A DNA stretch of 64,000 nucleotides from an uncultured Maribacter sp. (GTDB taxonomy: Bacteria; Bacteroidota; Bacteroidia; Flavobacteriales; Flavobacteriaceae), in assembly GCF_947496775.1 (NCBI RefSeq), contig NZ_CANMDU010000002.1, positions 186,001-250,000 on the forward strand, given 5' to 3'. Each line of letters begins with the position of its first letter. Positions within the stretch are counted from its first letter, which is position 1. Below are positions 1 through 8,447 of the stretch, in pieces. The notes beneath the pieces are model-generated. The model was not told the DNA's origin and ran no database searches. It saw only the letters and a program-made list of their open reading frames with translations. Made by a program: the position numbers and the translations under genes.

Positions 1-64
1 ATTGAATTTTAATAAAATCTGTTTCAAAATAGGTATTATAGTATTTATTATACTATCCAATTCG

Positions 65-72
65 TACTTTTG
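65..72 (+). promoter_or_regulatory. Probable -7 promoter element of glyA
   Basis: TACTTTTG is a perfect match to the Bacteroidota -7 consensus TAnnTTTG and lies 28 bases before the glyA start. I see no clear TTTG/TTG -33 element at the right distance. No Shine-Dalgarno sequence precedes the ATG, as is normal in this phylum. Confidence 0.5.
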
Positions 73-100
73 CACATCAAAATAATTGAATAATTAAGAT

Positions 101-1375
101 ATGCAACGCGACAACCTAATTTTTGACTTAATAGAAGAAGAAAGAGAACGCCAAATTAATGGTGTTGAGTTAATTGCTTCTGAAAATTTTACAAGCCCAC
201 AAGTAATGGAGGCAGCCGGATCTGTACTTACGAACAAGTATGCCGAAGGATATCCGGGGAAAAGATATTACGGAGGGTGTGAAGTTGTAGATAAAATAGA
301 ACAATTAGCTATTGATAGGGCAAAAGAGTTGTTTGGAGCGGAATATGCAAATGTACAGCCACATTCAGGTTCACAGGCTAATGCATCCGTATATCATGCT
401 TGTTTAAAACCAGGAGATACTATTTTAGGTTTTGACCTTTCTCATGGTGGGCATTTAACTCACGGGTCGCCAGTGAATTTTTCTGGACGTTTGTACAATC
501 CAGTTTTTTATGGGGTTGATAAAGAAACAGGAAGATTAGATTACGATGCAATCCAGGAAATAGCGACTAAAAAAAAGCCAAAAATGATTATTGCTGGTGC
601 TTCTGCTTATTCTAGAGATATAGATTTTAAGAAGTTTAGAGAAATAGCAGATAGTGTAGATGCTTTATTATTAGCTGATATTAGTCACCCAGCAGGTTTA
701 ATTGCAAAGGGAATTTTAAATGATCCTATTCCTCATTGTCATATAGTAACAACAACCACACATAAAACATTACGTGGACCTAGAGGTGGTTTAATTCTTA
801 TGGGAGAGGATTTTGACAATCCTTTTGGAATTACTCTTAAAAATGGAAAATTAAGAAAAATGTCTGCTTTGTTAAATTTAGCTGTTTTTCCAGGAAATCA
901 AGGAGGACCTTTGGAGCATATTATAGCTGCTAAGGCAATTGCTTTTGGGGAGGCGCTTTCCGATAATTACTTACACTATATGGTGCAAGTAAAGAAGAAT
1001 GCTGAAGCTATGGCTAAGGCATTTGTAGCAAAAGATTATCATATTATATCTGGAGGAACAGATAATCATATGATGTTGATTGATTTAAGAAATAAAGATA
1101 TTTCAGGTAAAGATGCAGAAAAAGCTCTTGTATTGGCAGATATTACGGCTAATAAAAATATGGTGCCGTTTGATGATAAATCGCCTTTTGTAACCTCTGG
1201 TGTTCGTTTTGGTACGGCAGCGATTACAACAAGAGGTTTAGTAGAAAAAGATATGGCTACGATTGTTGATTTTATTGATGAAGTAATTTCTAATCCGGAG
1301 GACGAATCTGTATTAGCTTCTGTTAAAGAAAAAGTAAATGCTTTAATGAAAGGTAGGGCATTATTTAATGCATAA
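101..1375 (+). CDS. glyA: Serine hydroxymethyltransferase
   Basis: Cytosolic PLP enzyme that converts serine and tetrahydrofolate to glycine and 5,10-methylene-tetrahydrofolate, the main one-carbon source. The 424-residue protein is close to the bacterial family length (about 415-430). It opens with the typical region containing ELIASENF and the [10 protein letters not shown] motif. The PLP-binding lysine is visible in [14 protein letters not shown] near residue 225. The gene ends at a large perfect palindrome (1388-1439) that separates it from the convergent gene at 1450. Two other serine/threonine enzymes, sdaA and a threonine aldolase, occur later in the window but not in an operon with it. 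Identification is secure. Confidence 0.98.
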   Translation: MQRDNLIFDLIEEERERQINGVELIASENFTSPQVMEAAGSVLTNKYAEGYPGKRYYGGCEVVDKIEQLAIDRAKELFGAEYANVQPHSGSQANASVYHACLKPGDTILGFDLSHGGHLTHGSPVNFSGRLYNPVFYGVDKETGRLDYDAIQEIATKKKPKMIIAGASAYSRDIDFKKFREIADSVDALLLADISHPAGLIAKGILNDPIPHCHIVTTTTHKTLRGPRGGLILMGEDFDNPFGITLKNGKLRKMSALLNLAVFPGNQGGPLEHIIAAKAIAFGEALSDNYLHYMVQVKKNAEAMAKAFVAKDYHIISGGTDNHMMLIDLRNKDISGKDAEKALVLADITANKNMVPFDDKSPFVTSGVRFGTAAITTRGLVEKDMATIVDFIDEVISNPEDESVLASVKEKVNALMKGRALFNA

Positions 1376-1387
1376 AACGACAATTAT

Positions 1388-1439
1388 ATAAAGTAAAAAA
1401 GCCAGTTTAAAATATTTTAAACTGGCTTTTTTACTTTAT
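1388..1439. terminator. Perfect palindromic bidirectional terminator
   Basis: The 52 bases form a perfect inverted repeat with 26-base arms and no spacer. The core GCCAGTTTAAAAT is flanked by A and T runs, so the hairpin ends in a T-run on either strand. It lies between convergent glyA (+) and the gene at 1450 (-) and would terminate both. Confidence 0.9.
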
Positions 1440-1449
1440 TTTATCTTTT

Positions 1450-2100
1450 TTAAACATCCGCCATACAAAGTCGTAATTCTGCTGGTAAATAAGAGGATTG
1501 TTTTACATCGTAAATTATAGCATCATCTTCAGATTCAAAATAAATTCCCCAATATTCTGAGTAATTTTTTGTGGTACTTTGGGTGTTGGTATTCGTGTTT
1601 AGATTGAATTCTTCTTCTTCTAACACCGGGATATAAATTTCATAGGGTTTTTGCGAAAGCCCTTTGGTAAAATAAATATAATGAGCACTTATTTCTCTTA
1701 AAATACTCTCTAGTTGTTCTGATATATTTAGATGGTTGGTTCTTTTAATAATTACAGATGTATCTTTTAAAAATATAGAAAACTCATCAATTCGTATTTC
1801 TATGTTATTTTCGTTTTTTAATTCTTTTAAGGCTTTAGGTAGCGGGCTATTCTGATTTTGTTTAAAATTACCCCAAGTACCCATGTTAGCATGGTTTAGC
1901 ACTTCAAAAAGTGTTAGGTTGCACTCTAATTGTATAGCTAAATCAACTGCGGATTCTGAATAAGTACAATTTTGAACTGTTACTTCTGCAAAAAAATGTT
2001 TTTCTATATTTCTTATAAAAGAATAAATAGAGTCGTTTTGAAGGGTCTGGGGGAACCTCCAAGCATCACTTTTATGAGAGTTGTCTTTGTATTGGGACAT
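1450..2100 (-). CDS. Uncharacterised 216-residue protein
   Basis: I do not recognise a family. The product looks soluble, with no signal peptide or membrane segment. It is rich in Asn, Glu and Ser and carries an Asn/Thr run (NTNTNTQ) in a probable linker near residue 170, just after an acidic LEEEEFN stretch. The C-terminal part (YWGIYFESEDDAIIYDVKQ) looks like an ordered beta-strand segment. The gene stands alone, with its own terminator (1388-1439) and a promoter-like TATATTTG at 2131-2138 (minus strand) overlapped by a 9-base inverted repeat. This suggests it is transcribed and possibly regulated on its own. The ATG at 2100 is the only sensible start. Confidence 0.8.
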   Translation of the reverse strand: MSQYKDNSHKSDAWRFPQTLQNDSIYSFIRNIEKHFFAEVTVQNCTYSESAVDLAIQLECNLTLFEVLNHANMGTWGNFKQNQNSPLPKALKELKNENNIEIRIDEFSIFLKDTSVIIKRTNHLNISEQLESILREISAHYIYFTKGLSQKPYEIYIPVLEEEEFNLNTNTNTQSTTKNYSEYWGIYFESEDDAIIYDVKQSSYLPAELRLCMADV

Positions 2101-2104
2101 ATGC

Positions 2105-2138
2105 TTGTTTACAATTAATTACTATGTAAACAAATATA
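2105..2138 (-). promoter_or_regulatory. Promoter with inverted-repeat operator candidate
   Basis: On the minus strand TATATTTG (2138-2131) matches the -7 consensus. A 9-base perfect inverted repeat TTGTTTACA / TGTAAACAA (2105-2113 and 2125-2133, 11-base spacer) overlaps it and the expected transcription start of the 1450-2100 gene. This placement would suit a repressor site, but no binding protein can be named. Confidence 0.4.
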
Positions 2139-2270
2139 TATTTTAACCTTCGTTTTAGAACACACGAAAACCTCGGAAAAAAAGAGGTTTATCCTTTATT
2201 TTTGTTTGTAATATATAAATTGCTGTAATTTAATATGTTAGGAATATTAAATTTTGTCTTTTTTCGTTTT

Positions 2271-2942
2271 TTAAAGAAAACCTCTTCTTCTTGCCTCTTC
2301 TATAAGTGCTAAATCATTACCATTGTCAATACCAAAAAGAGTTTTTAGTTGACGCTTTCTCGATTCCACTGTAGTAATAGCAGCAGAAATTAGTGGGGCA
2401 ATATCTTTGGTACGTACACCTACAGATAAGTTAAATAGTATTTTTTTATCCATATCATCAATGACAATATCATTTGCCATTTTTCTTCTAACAGCGGCTA
2501 AAGCTCCGGCGGTGTAGTACGGAGGATTAGAAACCACAGTTTCTACCATGGCAATGAGAGATTGCTCATCAATCTCTGATTTTACCATATATCCATCTGG
2601 GTCTACGGTTTTAAAAACGCTGTTAATTTTGTAACTATCACTAAAGGACGACATAAATACAACTTTAGATTTAGGAGATACTTCCCTTGCTAATTTTCCT
2701 AAATCTTCTCCGCTGCGTTCGTCATGAGCGTGGGTCGGGAAAAGTTGTATATCTAATAATATTATATCGTAATGTATTGTAGAGCGTCCAGAAGATTCTA
2801 TTTTTGTTTTTCCTAATTCAAAGCCTCTAGCTACGTCTACTTTTACCTCGAAGTTAGAAAATTCAGTACCTTCTAATATATATTTATATCCTAGAGGGGT
2901 CATTTCGTGATCGTCAATAGCTAAAATTCGGATTGTTTCCAT
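2271..2942 (-). CDS. LuxR-type two-component response regulator
   Basis: A 223-residue receiver plus DNA-binding protein. The receiver has the acidic pair Asp10/Asp11, phospho-acceptor Asp64 in IILLDIQ, and the conserved Lys in GYMVKSE. After Asp64 there is a longer loop than usual (LFPTHAHDERSGEDLG). The C-terminal part (from about residue 160, KKILFNLSVGVRTKDIA to TTVESRKRQLK) fits a LuxR/GerE-type helix-turn-helix of the kind paired with HisKA_3 kinases in Bacteroidota, although it is divergent. It starts 31 bases after the stop of the upstream kinase gene on the same strand, so the two form an operon and a cognate pair. The targets are unknown. Confidence 0.9.
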   Translation of the reverse strand: METIRILAIDDHEMTPLGYKYILEGTEFSNFEVKVDVARGFELGKTKIESSGRSTIHYDIILLDIQLFPTHAHDERSGEDLGKLAREVSPKSKVVFMSSFSDSYKINSVFKTVDPDGYMVKSEIDEQSLIAMVETVVSNPPYYTAGALAAVRRKMANDIVIDDMDKKILFNLSVGVRTKDIAPLISAAITTVESRKRQLKTLFGIDNGNDLALIEEARRRGFL

Positions 2943-2973
2943 TTAGTAAGTATATTTATTTAGGGATGTTTTA

Positions 2974-5067
2974 TTAAGCTGGAATTTCGCTTTCTTCGTA
3001 TTTAGATACATCAGAAACGGGAATATTAAAGAAAAAAGAAGTACCACGTCCAGGCGCTGTGTCCACAGTAAAGTGACCATTAAGTTTTTCCATTCTAGAT
3101 TTAATATTGCGTAATCCAATTCCTTTTTTCTCTTTATTTAGTACATAACCTTGACCGTCATCGCCAACAGTAACTTCAAAATTTGATTTATGAATTTCAA
3201 AAATCACGTATACTTTATTACAGTTGGCATGCTTTATAGAGTTGTGAATACATTCTTGTATCATTCTATAAACATTAATCTTTATGTCTCCTGATAACGT
3301 ATCCCAGTCCATTGTATTGTCAAAATTAAACTCTTGTTCAATTTTTGCATTTTTGGCGTGAGATTGTAATAGTTCCGTTATGGAGTTTATAAAGTTAGGA
3401 ATTTTCTGATAAGCAGAGTGGTTTAATTCGTGAGAAATTGATCTTACTTCACCTTCTACATTCTTTAAGGCTACTATGGCTTTTGCTTTTTCGGCTATAG
3501 ATTCGTCATCTATTTTTTTGTTTAACCCGGTTAAAATCATTCTGGCTCCGAGCATTTTTCCTAATACGCCATCGTGTAATTCTTCTGAAATTCTTTTTTG
3601 TTCTTGCCTTTTTGCTTGTTCTACTTTTTGTTTTTGCGCAAGCATTAAATCAAAAACTTCTTGGTTTTTGGCTTGTTGTTGTTGATTGAATCTAAGTTTT
3701 TGGTTTTTTGCTCTTTGAGAAACTATAATATAAATAGAAATAAGTAATAAAATTGAGCCAATGGCAATACCAGTCCAAAGTTGTTTTTGTCTTTCTAACA
3801 AGAGGTTTTCGGCAATAAATTCATCTGTCTCGAAACGAATACGAGCGAATTTGTTTCGTATTTTACGTTCTTCTTTTTGCAAACTATCAGTTAATTGTAT
3901 ATGCTCTAAACGATAATCTGCCGCTTTTTTTGGATTAGCCAATGCTAGAAGTTCTAAGACCTGTAGCAAGCGGTCATTATTCAAGCTTTGTTTAGCATAG
4001 ACCTCAGATAACTTTAGTTCTTGCAGTGCTTTTATAGTATCTTTTTTAGTTAAATAATACTCCCCTAAATTGCAATGACTAGCAGAAATATGTGCAGTTT
4101 CATTAAGATTTTCCCTAATTTTCAGCGCTTTTTTTAAATTAATTTCTACGCTATCTAGTCTATTTAATTTTAAATTGGAGTAAGCTAAATTATTTAATGC
4201 AGTAGAATAAAGCCCTGGATTTTTACTATAAAAACTATCTATTTGTATTAGTTGTGTAAAGTAAGGAATGGTTTTAGAATATTGCTTATCTCTGGTATAA
4301 GCTATCCCCAGATTATTTAATATATTGTAATTAGGACTTTGGTTCTTAGGTTTATTATTATCGTATTTTAAAGCTTCTTCGTAGTAAGATATAGATTTTT
4401 CTTGTTCTCCTAAATTACTTGCAATAACTCCCATTGTACTATAAAAAGATGCAAGGGCATCGTAGTTTTTTAATGGTTTTATTAATTCTATTGCTTTTGT
4501 ACAATTTATTTCGGCTCCGGTATTATCATTTATACTTAGTTGTATCCATGCCATTTCCTTTAACATTCTCCCTGCGCCGTAGTTATTTTTTTTGGCACTA
4601 AAAATTTTTTGAGCTTGGTGGTAATAAAAAAAAGCACTGTCCTTTACATTTACATCATCTAAGAAATTTGCTAAATCCCAATAGGAGTTAGCAATGGTAG
4701 TAGAGTCTTGAACTTTTTTAGCAAGAACAATAGTTTCTTGATTAGTTTTTCTAAACCATAACGTATCTTTTAATAGAGAATATCTTAAGGATATTTCGGA
4801 AAGTGTTTGTGAAGCTATAGAATCTTTAGGTTGTCTTTTGTTTTTTAGATAGGCTTTTTCTAAAAATGCCAAGCGTTCTTGTTTAGATATTTTTTTGTTT
4901 TTAGCACTGGTAATCCATGAGCTAATACTATCCTGGGTAGGAGTAGAATTTGTTTTTTTATGGGTAGATTCTTTATTATTAGTGCAGGCACAAAAGAATA
5001 TAAAGAGGAAGCTAAATAAAATATTTTGGACTATTTTATTTTTAAATATATATATGGAAGCCTTCAT
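2974..5067 (-). CDS. TPR-containing HisKA_3 sensor histidine kinase
   Basis: A 697-residue membrane sensor kinase. The N-terminus is a hydrophobic export signal ending in FFCACTNN, which could be a lipobox. Then come about 350 residues of tetratricopeptide-like helical repeats, a transmembrane helix (about residues 427-448), and a coiled linker. The HisKA_3 dimerisation helix has His498 in EELHDGVLGK, and the HATPase domain has the N-box ECIHNSIKHAN, the G1 box GDDGQGY and the G2 box GIGLRNI. This topology puts the TPR region outside the cytoplasmic membrane and the kinase inside. It is followed directly by its response regulator (2271-2942). A 50-residue exported peptide gene lies just upstream on the same strand but is cut off by a terminator. 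The ligand is unknown. Confidence 0.93.
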   Translation of the reverse strand: MKASIYIFKNKIVQNILFSFLFIFFCACTNNKESTHKKTNSTPTQDSISSWITSAKNKKISKQERLAFLEKAYLKNKRQPKDSIASQTLSEISLRYSLLKDTLWFRKTNQETIVLAKKVQDSTTIANSYWDLANFLDDVNVKDSAFFYYHQAQKIFSAKKNNYGAGRMLKEMAWIQLSINDNTGAEINCTKAIELIKPLKNYDALASFYSTMGVIASNLGEQEKSISYYEEALKYDNNKPKNQSPNYNILNNLGIAYTRDKQYSKTIPYFTQLIQIDSFYSKNPGLYSTALNNLAYSNLKLNRLDSVEINLKKALKIRENLNETAHISASHCNLGEYYLTKKDTIKALQELKLSEVYAKQSLNNDRLLQVLELLALANPKKAADYRLEHIQLTDSLQKEERKIRNKFARIRFETDEFIAENLLLERQKQLWTGIAIGSILLLISIYIIVSQRAKNQKLRFNQQQQAKNQEVFDLMLAQKQKVEQAKRQEQKRISEELHDGVLGKMLGARMILTGLNKKIDDESIAEKAKAIVALKNVEGEVRSISHELNHSAYQKIPNFINSITELLQSHAKNAKIEQEFNFDNTMDWDTLSGDIKINVYRMIQECIHNSIKHANCNKVYVIFEIHKSNFEVTVGDDGQGYVLNKEKKGIGLRNIKSRMEKLNGHFTVDTAPGRGTSFFFNIPVSDVSKYEESEIPA

Positions 5068-5081
5068 TAAAATAAAGGTAT

Positions 5082-5111
5082 AAAAAAAGCCTTAAACTAA
5101 AAATTTAAGGC
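5082..5111 (-). terminator. Terminator of the small peptide gene
   Basis: On the minus strand GCCTTAAA and TTTAAGGC (5104-5111 and 5089-5096) form an 8-base-pair stem with a 7-base loop, followed by seven T. It lies between the 50-residue peptide gene and the kinase, so it should limit read-through from one to the other. Confidence 0.8.
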
Positions 5112-5132
5112 CTTTTAAATGTGTATAGATTT

Positions 5133-5285
5133 TTAACTATTACCTCTAGTTTTAGTATTAGCGCAACTATCGCACGCTACTTCTGTTACAGAATCAGAAT
5201 TGTCCGTGTCTATTGCGTTAATTGCTGTTGCGAACATACCAACTGCAAACAATACTACTGCTAAAATACTTGCTACTTTTTTCAT
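5133..5285 (-). CDS. Small exported cysteine-containing peptide (50 aa)
   Basis: Reading the minus strand from ATG at 5285 gives 50 residues to TAA at 5133. The first 24 are a clear Sec signal (MKKVASILAVVLFAVGMFAT..A-N-A), probably cleaved after Ala-Ile-Asn-Ala. What remains is a peptide of about 26 residues, acidic at first (IDTDNSDSVTEV), then CDSC and a basic tail (ANTKTRGNS). Short proteins beginning MKKVASILAVV are, as I recall, common in flavobacteria and have no assigned role. Codon use matches its neighbours and a strong terminator follows. It lies 66 bases upstream of the TPR kinase on the same strand. Whether the two are linked in function is unknown. Confidence 0.75.
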   Translation of the reverse strand: MKKVASILAVVLFAVGMFATAINAIDTDNSDSVTEVACDSCANTKTRGNS

Positions 5286-5658
5286 CTTCTAAATTTATTT
5301 TCGGGTTATACTTAATTTCTACAGTAAATCTAGAAAAGAGTAAGCAGGAAAAATTGGATTGAAAAAGTTACTAGTATTCGATGCTTTTCTGTGAGTATTT
5401 ACATTGTTTTTATGAGTATTTTGAAAATAGTATAGTGTATACTTTATTTTTGTGTAGGAAATTTCTTAAGAATTATGCTATATATAACGTAAAATCAGAG
5501 TGTTACGTATGTCCCTTTTTTGTATTATTCGCGTCTGTATATCTAGAGTATAAACACTTGTACTGAAAATAGTAGAAAATGTAATTTTTAAGTATTCTTA
5601 GGCTTACTTTAGATAGTGTTGAAGAAACTGTGATGGGCCAAAGAAATGGATAATGTTT
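5286..5658. other. 373-base intergenic region without a supported gene
   Basis: This holds the upstream region of the small peptide gene and the downstream region of the LytTR gene. A 61-codon plus-strand frame (5381-5566) is open, but its composition (many Phe, Tyr, Cys) is that of random AT-rich sequence. I see no good hairpin terminator or RNA gene. Confidence 0.5.
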
Positions 5659-6390
5659 TTAGTTAAGCGAGGAAATTGCTTTGCTAGAGAGTGATTGCTT
5701 TAATTGGTCTACATTGATTTTGTAGGACTTAGAAAAGGGCAATTGGACTTTTACTAAACGTAATGCACAAATAGATTTGCCATAATTTATTCTGGAAACG
5801 TAGTTTGTGTTTACAATATAACTTTGGTGAATGCGAACAAAATTGGGAGGTAATTGGTTTTCAAAAGTTTTTAGTGTCTTATAAGCATTGTTAATAGTAC
5901 CGTCTTTCATATAAAAGTCAGTGGCATTATTATCCGCTCGCAAATAAAGAATATTGTCAGTGTTCAGATATTGAAAATCGCTATACGACTTTAGGCATAA
6001 AGTATGCGGTGTTTCTTGTTTTGGAAGTGTTTTTTTTAATTTAAGAAGAGATTTTAGGATCTCATATTCATTATAAGGTTGCAACCAATAATCAAAAAAA
6101 TCATTCTTTATTGCATGGTAAGCATATTCTTTGCTTTTTGCTACTCCTATGAAAATAGGTAGTTTTTCTAAATACTGGTGTAATTCAGTAATCATGTTAA
6201 AATACTCTTCTGAATTCTTATTTAAATTTATAATAACCACCTCTGGTAAAAATTTAAGTATACCATGGAGCCCCTCTTTTTTGTTTTTTGAAATGTTAAC
6301 ACATGTAAAATCACCATAATCTTCCATATAATGTTGCAACTGCACATTGGAAGATGTATTGGAGTCTATTATAGTGTATTTATAGTGCAA
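5659..6390 (-). CDS. LytTR regulator with degenerate receiver domain
   Basis: A 243-residue protein with an N-terminal receiver-like fold (about 1-120) and a C-terminal LytTR DNA-binding domain (about 140-235: NILYLRADNNATDFY, NFVRIHQSYIVN). Start is a TTG at 6390; it keeps the early strand YTIID, and the next Met would delete it. In the receiver the phospho-acceptor Asp of the usual LDI motif is Asn55 (VVIINLN). The conserved Lys before Pro is Gln (DYWLQPY) and the Thr/Ser switch region is also altered. It therefore probably acts without phosphorylation, or is not an activated regulator at all. No histidine kinase is adjacent. It stands alone between two intergenic regions. Confidence 0.88.
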   Translation of the reverse strand: MHYKYTIIDSNTSSNVQLQHYMEDYGDFTCVNISKNKKEGLHGILKFLPEVVIINLNKNSEEYFNMITELHQYLEKLPIFIGVAKSKEYAYHAIKNDFFDYWLQPYNEYEILKSLLKLKKTLPKQETPHTLCLKSYSDFQYLNTDNILYLRADNNATDFYMKDGTINNAYKTLKTFENQLPPNFVRIHQSYIVNTNYVSRINYGKSICALRLVKVQLPFSKSYKINVDQLKQSLSSKAISSLN

Positions 6391-6521
6391 ATGTTATTGT
6401 TTATATGCAAATTAGGGAATGCTATTAAGAATAGACCCAACTAAAACCTTATAAAAAAAAAGGTTAGTTCTCTAAGTTAAGAAAAATCATTAAAAAAGAA
6501 GGAAAAAACTTACAAAAAATG

Positions 6522-8024
6522 TTATTCTATTTCAAAAAACTCAAAAGCTCCTATTTCAGGTAGAGATAATCTATTTGTTCCTTTTATATCTAAAGGAGCT
6601 AAATTAGCTTTTTCTACGTTGCCTTTATCAATAGCAAAAGAGGTGTTTTTTAGGGTGAAAATATTTTTGCTAGGTTCCGTAAAATTAGCATCTTCATTTT
6701 TATAAATATTGGTGTAATAATCTTCATTAGAAAAGTCTAGGAATGGGTTTTCTGCGTTTGTTATGTTTGTTCTAATAATGCAATTGGTAAACGAAATTTG
6801 AAAAGAAGTATCTTCGCGGTGCTCTATTGTAATTTCATTGTTTTTATTGCCGTCAATAATACAATTACTAAATTCCGAAGAAATTAAATCTTTTTCATTT
6901 GTTATTTTAAGAGCGTATCCTTCTCTAAAACCTTGCGTCCAATAATTAGCAATAGTACCATGTATAAATGTATATTTTCCTCCGAAACTACACAAAAGGC
7001 TGGTGTTTCCTGCATTACCTAAAACAATATTTTTTGAAGATATTGTAGCGGTTTTGCTCCATAAGTTTATATTGCTACTGTTGTAAATATGAGTGTTATT
7101 TATTTGTAATTGGTTATTTAAACTCTCTAATTCCCCCTCCACATAAATTCCATTAGTAGCATTTTTTATTGTGGTGTAATTAACTAGATTGTTAGTACTG
7201 CCTTTTTTAAATCGTATAGACCCCCATTGTCCAGGAATATTCTCGAACTCTGATTCTAGTCGGTCTCCTTCGAAAATAACTTCTCCTTCTAGTAATTCTT
7301 CATCTTGGCTTAAAACTCCATTAATCTTTAATGATGCTTTGTTTTGGACTATAAGTCCGGCATTTTTATGAAAATGAACTCTAGCACCTGCATCTATAAT
7401 AAGCTCTTTATTGCTAGGAACAGAAGCATAACCATATATTACATAAGGTTTTTCGTTGGTAAAGTGTAATTGCTCTTCTTTTAATGAGGTTCCATTAACA
7501 AAAATAGCATTTCCAGAATCGTCTAAGCCTATAGAGACTTGTTCCTTGGCGTTATTCGCTAGGGTAGTAGGGAAAATAAAAACAGCATCCTTAATTAGGG
7601 TTATTAAGGGTATTTCTTGTAAGTCTATACCAGAATCAAATAAAATAGCGTCGGTATATAACAGTGAATTTTGTTGTGCCGTTATATTTTGTGTAACCTC
7701 TATAAAAATAAAGAGGCTATCTTTTGCAAAAAGAGGAATATTTTTAAAGGATTTTCCTGCTGCCCCATCAACATTTAGACGGTAACCACTATTTTCTCCA
7801 TTTGCCAAGGTAATGCTAGGTATTAGTATATCATCTCTAGTTTCATTATATACTTTAAGGCTATAAGTGCTACTTCCTATGTTGGTAAAAACAGTATCTA
7901 AATATACAGTGTCTTTAGAGAAAGATAAATTTCCAGAACTTGGAGCATATTCAAAATTTTTTCGGCAAGAAGAACCAAAAATGACAAGAAATATTATTGG
8001 GATTAATGTTAAATAGGCCCGCAT
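6522..8024 (-). CDS. Beta-helix surface lipoprotein, function unknown
   Basis: A 500-residue lipoprotein. The signal ends in VIFGSSC with Cys20 as the lipidation site. After an N-terminal beta-rich region (about 30-150) with DTVFTNIGSSTYSLKVYN, there is a long stretch of short beta repeats (INGVLSQD, VIFEGDR, WGSIRFKKGS, NNLVNYTTIKNA, NGIYVEG). These are typical of right-handed parallel beta-helix proteins of the pectate-lyase-like/NosD type. The C-terminus (LDIKGTNRLSLPEIGAFEF) resembles the DxxGxxR...GAFE ending common in polymorphic-outer-membrane-type beta-helix proteins. It is the last gene of a three-gene minus-strand group, 23 bases after the thioesterase. No catalytic residues can be assigned. 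Confidence 0.85.
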   Translation of the reverse strand: MRAYLTLIPIIFLVIFGSSCRKNFEYAPSSGNLSFSKDTVYLDTVFTNIGSSTYSLKVYNETRDDILIPSITLANGENSGYRLNVDGAAGKSFKNIPLFAKDSLFIFIEVTQNITAQQNSLLYTDAILFDSGIDLQEIPLITLIKDAVFIFPTTLANNAKEQVSIGLDDSGNAIFVNGTSLKEEQLHFTNEKPYVIYGYASVPSNKELIIDAGARVHFHKNAGLIVQNKASLKINGVLSQDEELLEGEVIFEGDRLESEFENIPGQWGSIRFKKGSTNNLVNYTTIKNATNGIYVEGELESLNNQLQINNTHIYNSSNINLWSKTATISSKNIVLGNAGNTSLLCSFGGKYTFIHGTIANYWTQGFREGYALKITNEKDLISSEFSNCIIDGNKNNEITIEHREDTSFQISFTNCIIRTNITNAENPFLDFSNEDYYTNIYKNEDANFTEPSKNIFTLKNTSFAIDKGNVEKANLAPLDIKGTNRLSLPEIGAFEFFEIE

Positions 8025-8047
8025 TCTAAAATTTATTTATCCTTAGT

Positions 8048-8443
8048 TTAGTTAGGTTTTATAAAAACATTTTTTAGGTCTTCTGAAATTCGCATTGGTC
8101 TTTGTGTTGCGGCGTTTAATAAACACCACTCTGTACTGGAACGTAATAAAAGAGAATTTGTTTTAGCGTTAAACATTTCTACAACGCGCACAGAAATAGC
8201 CCCTTTGCTTTCTTTTATAAAAGTTTTAATTAAAATAGAGTCTCCTAATTGTGCAGGTTTTTTATAGGTAATATGGTGTGTTAGTACTACCCAGATAGTG
8301 CTTTCCTGTAATTCTTTTGGAGCTCTAGCTTTCCAATGTTCTTTAGAGATATCTTGTATCCATTGTACATAGCGTACATTGTTTACATGTTTTAGCTCAT
8401 CTAAGTCATCAGTTACTACGGTAATTATCTTTTCAAAAGGCAT
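8048..8443 (-). CDS. Hotdog-fold acyl-CoA thioesterase
   Basis: A 131-residue single-domain protein of the 4-hydroxybenzoyl-CoA thioesterase/YbgC-like group. The N-terminal strand and first helix show the typical DDLDELKHVNNVRYVQWI pattern, equivalent to the D-x-x-G-H-V-N-N-x-x-Y motif, with the Asp and the HVNN core present but Leu-Lys in place of Gly. It is 23 bases upstream of the beta-helix lipoprotein and 4 bases downstream of the glutamine cyclotransferase, so it is in their operon. Substrate cannot be predicted. Confidence 0.88.
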   Translation of the reverse strand: MPFEKIITVVTDDLDELKHVNNVRYVQWIQDISKEHWKARAPKELQESTIWVVLTHHITYKKPAQLGDSILIKTFIKESKGAISVRVVEMFNAKTNSLLLRSSTEWCLLNAATQRPMRISEDLKNVFIKPN

Positions 8444-8447
8444 GGTT

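Noticed and set aside
1-100. Possible glycine or folate-related riboswitch before glyA
   Set aside because: The upstream part is short and AT-rich, and the -7 element at 65-72 leaves a leader of only about 23 bases, too short for such an RNA.
2168-2190. AAACCTC / GAGGTTT hairpin downstream of the response regulator gene
   Set aside because: Stem of seven with a nine-base loop but no T-run on the minus strand, so not a convincing terminator.
5381-5566. 61-codon plus-strand frame in the 5286-5658 gap
   Set aside because: Composition rich in Phe, Tyr and Cys with no signal, domain or promoter; typical of random AT-rich sequence.
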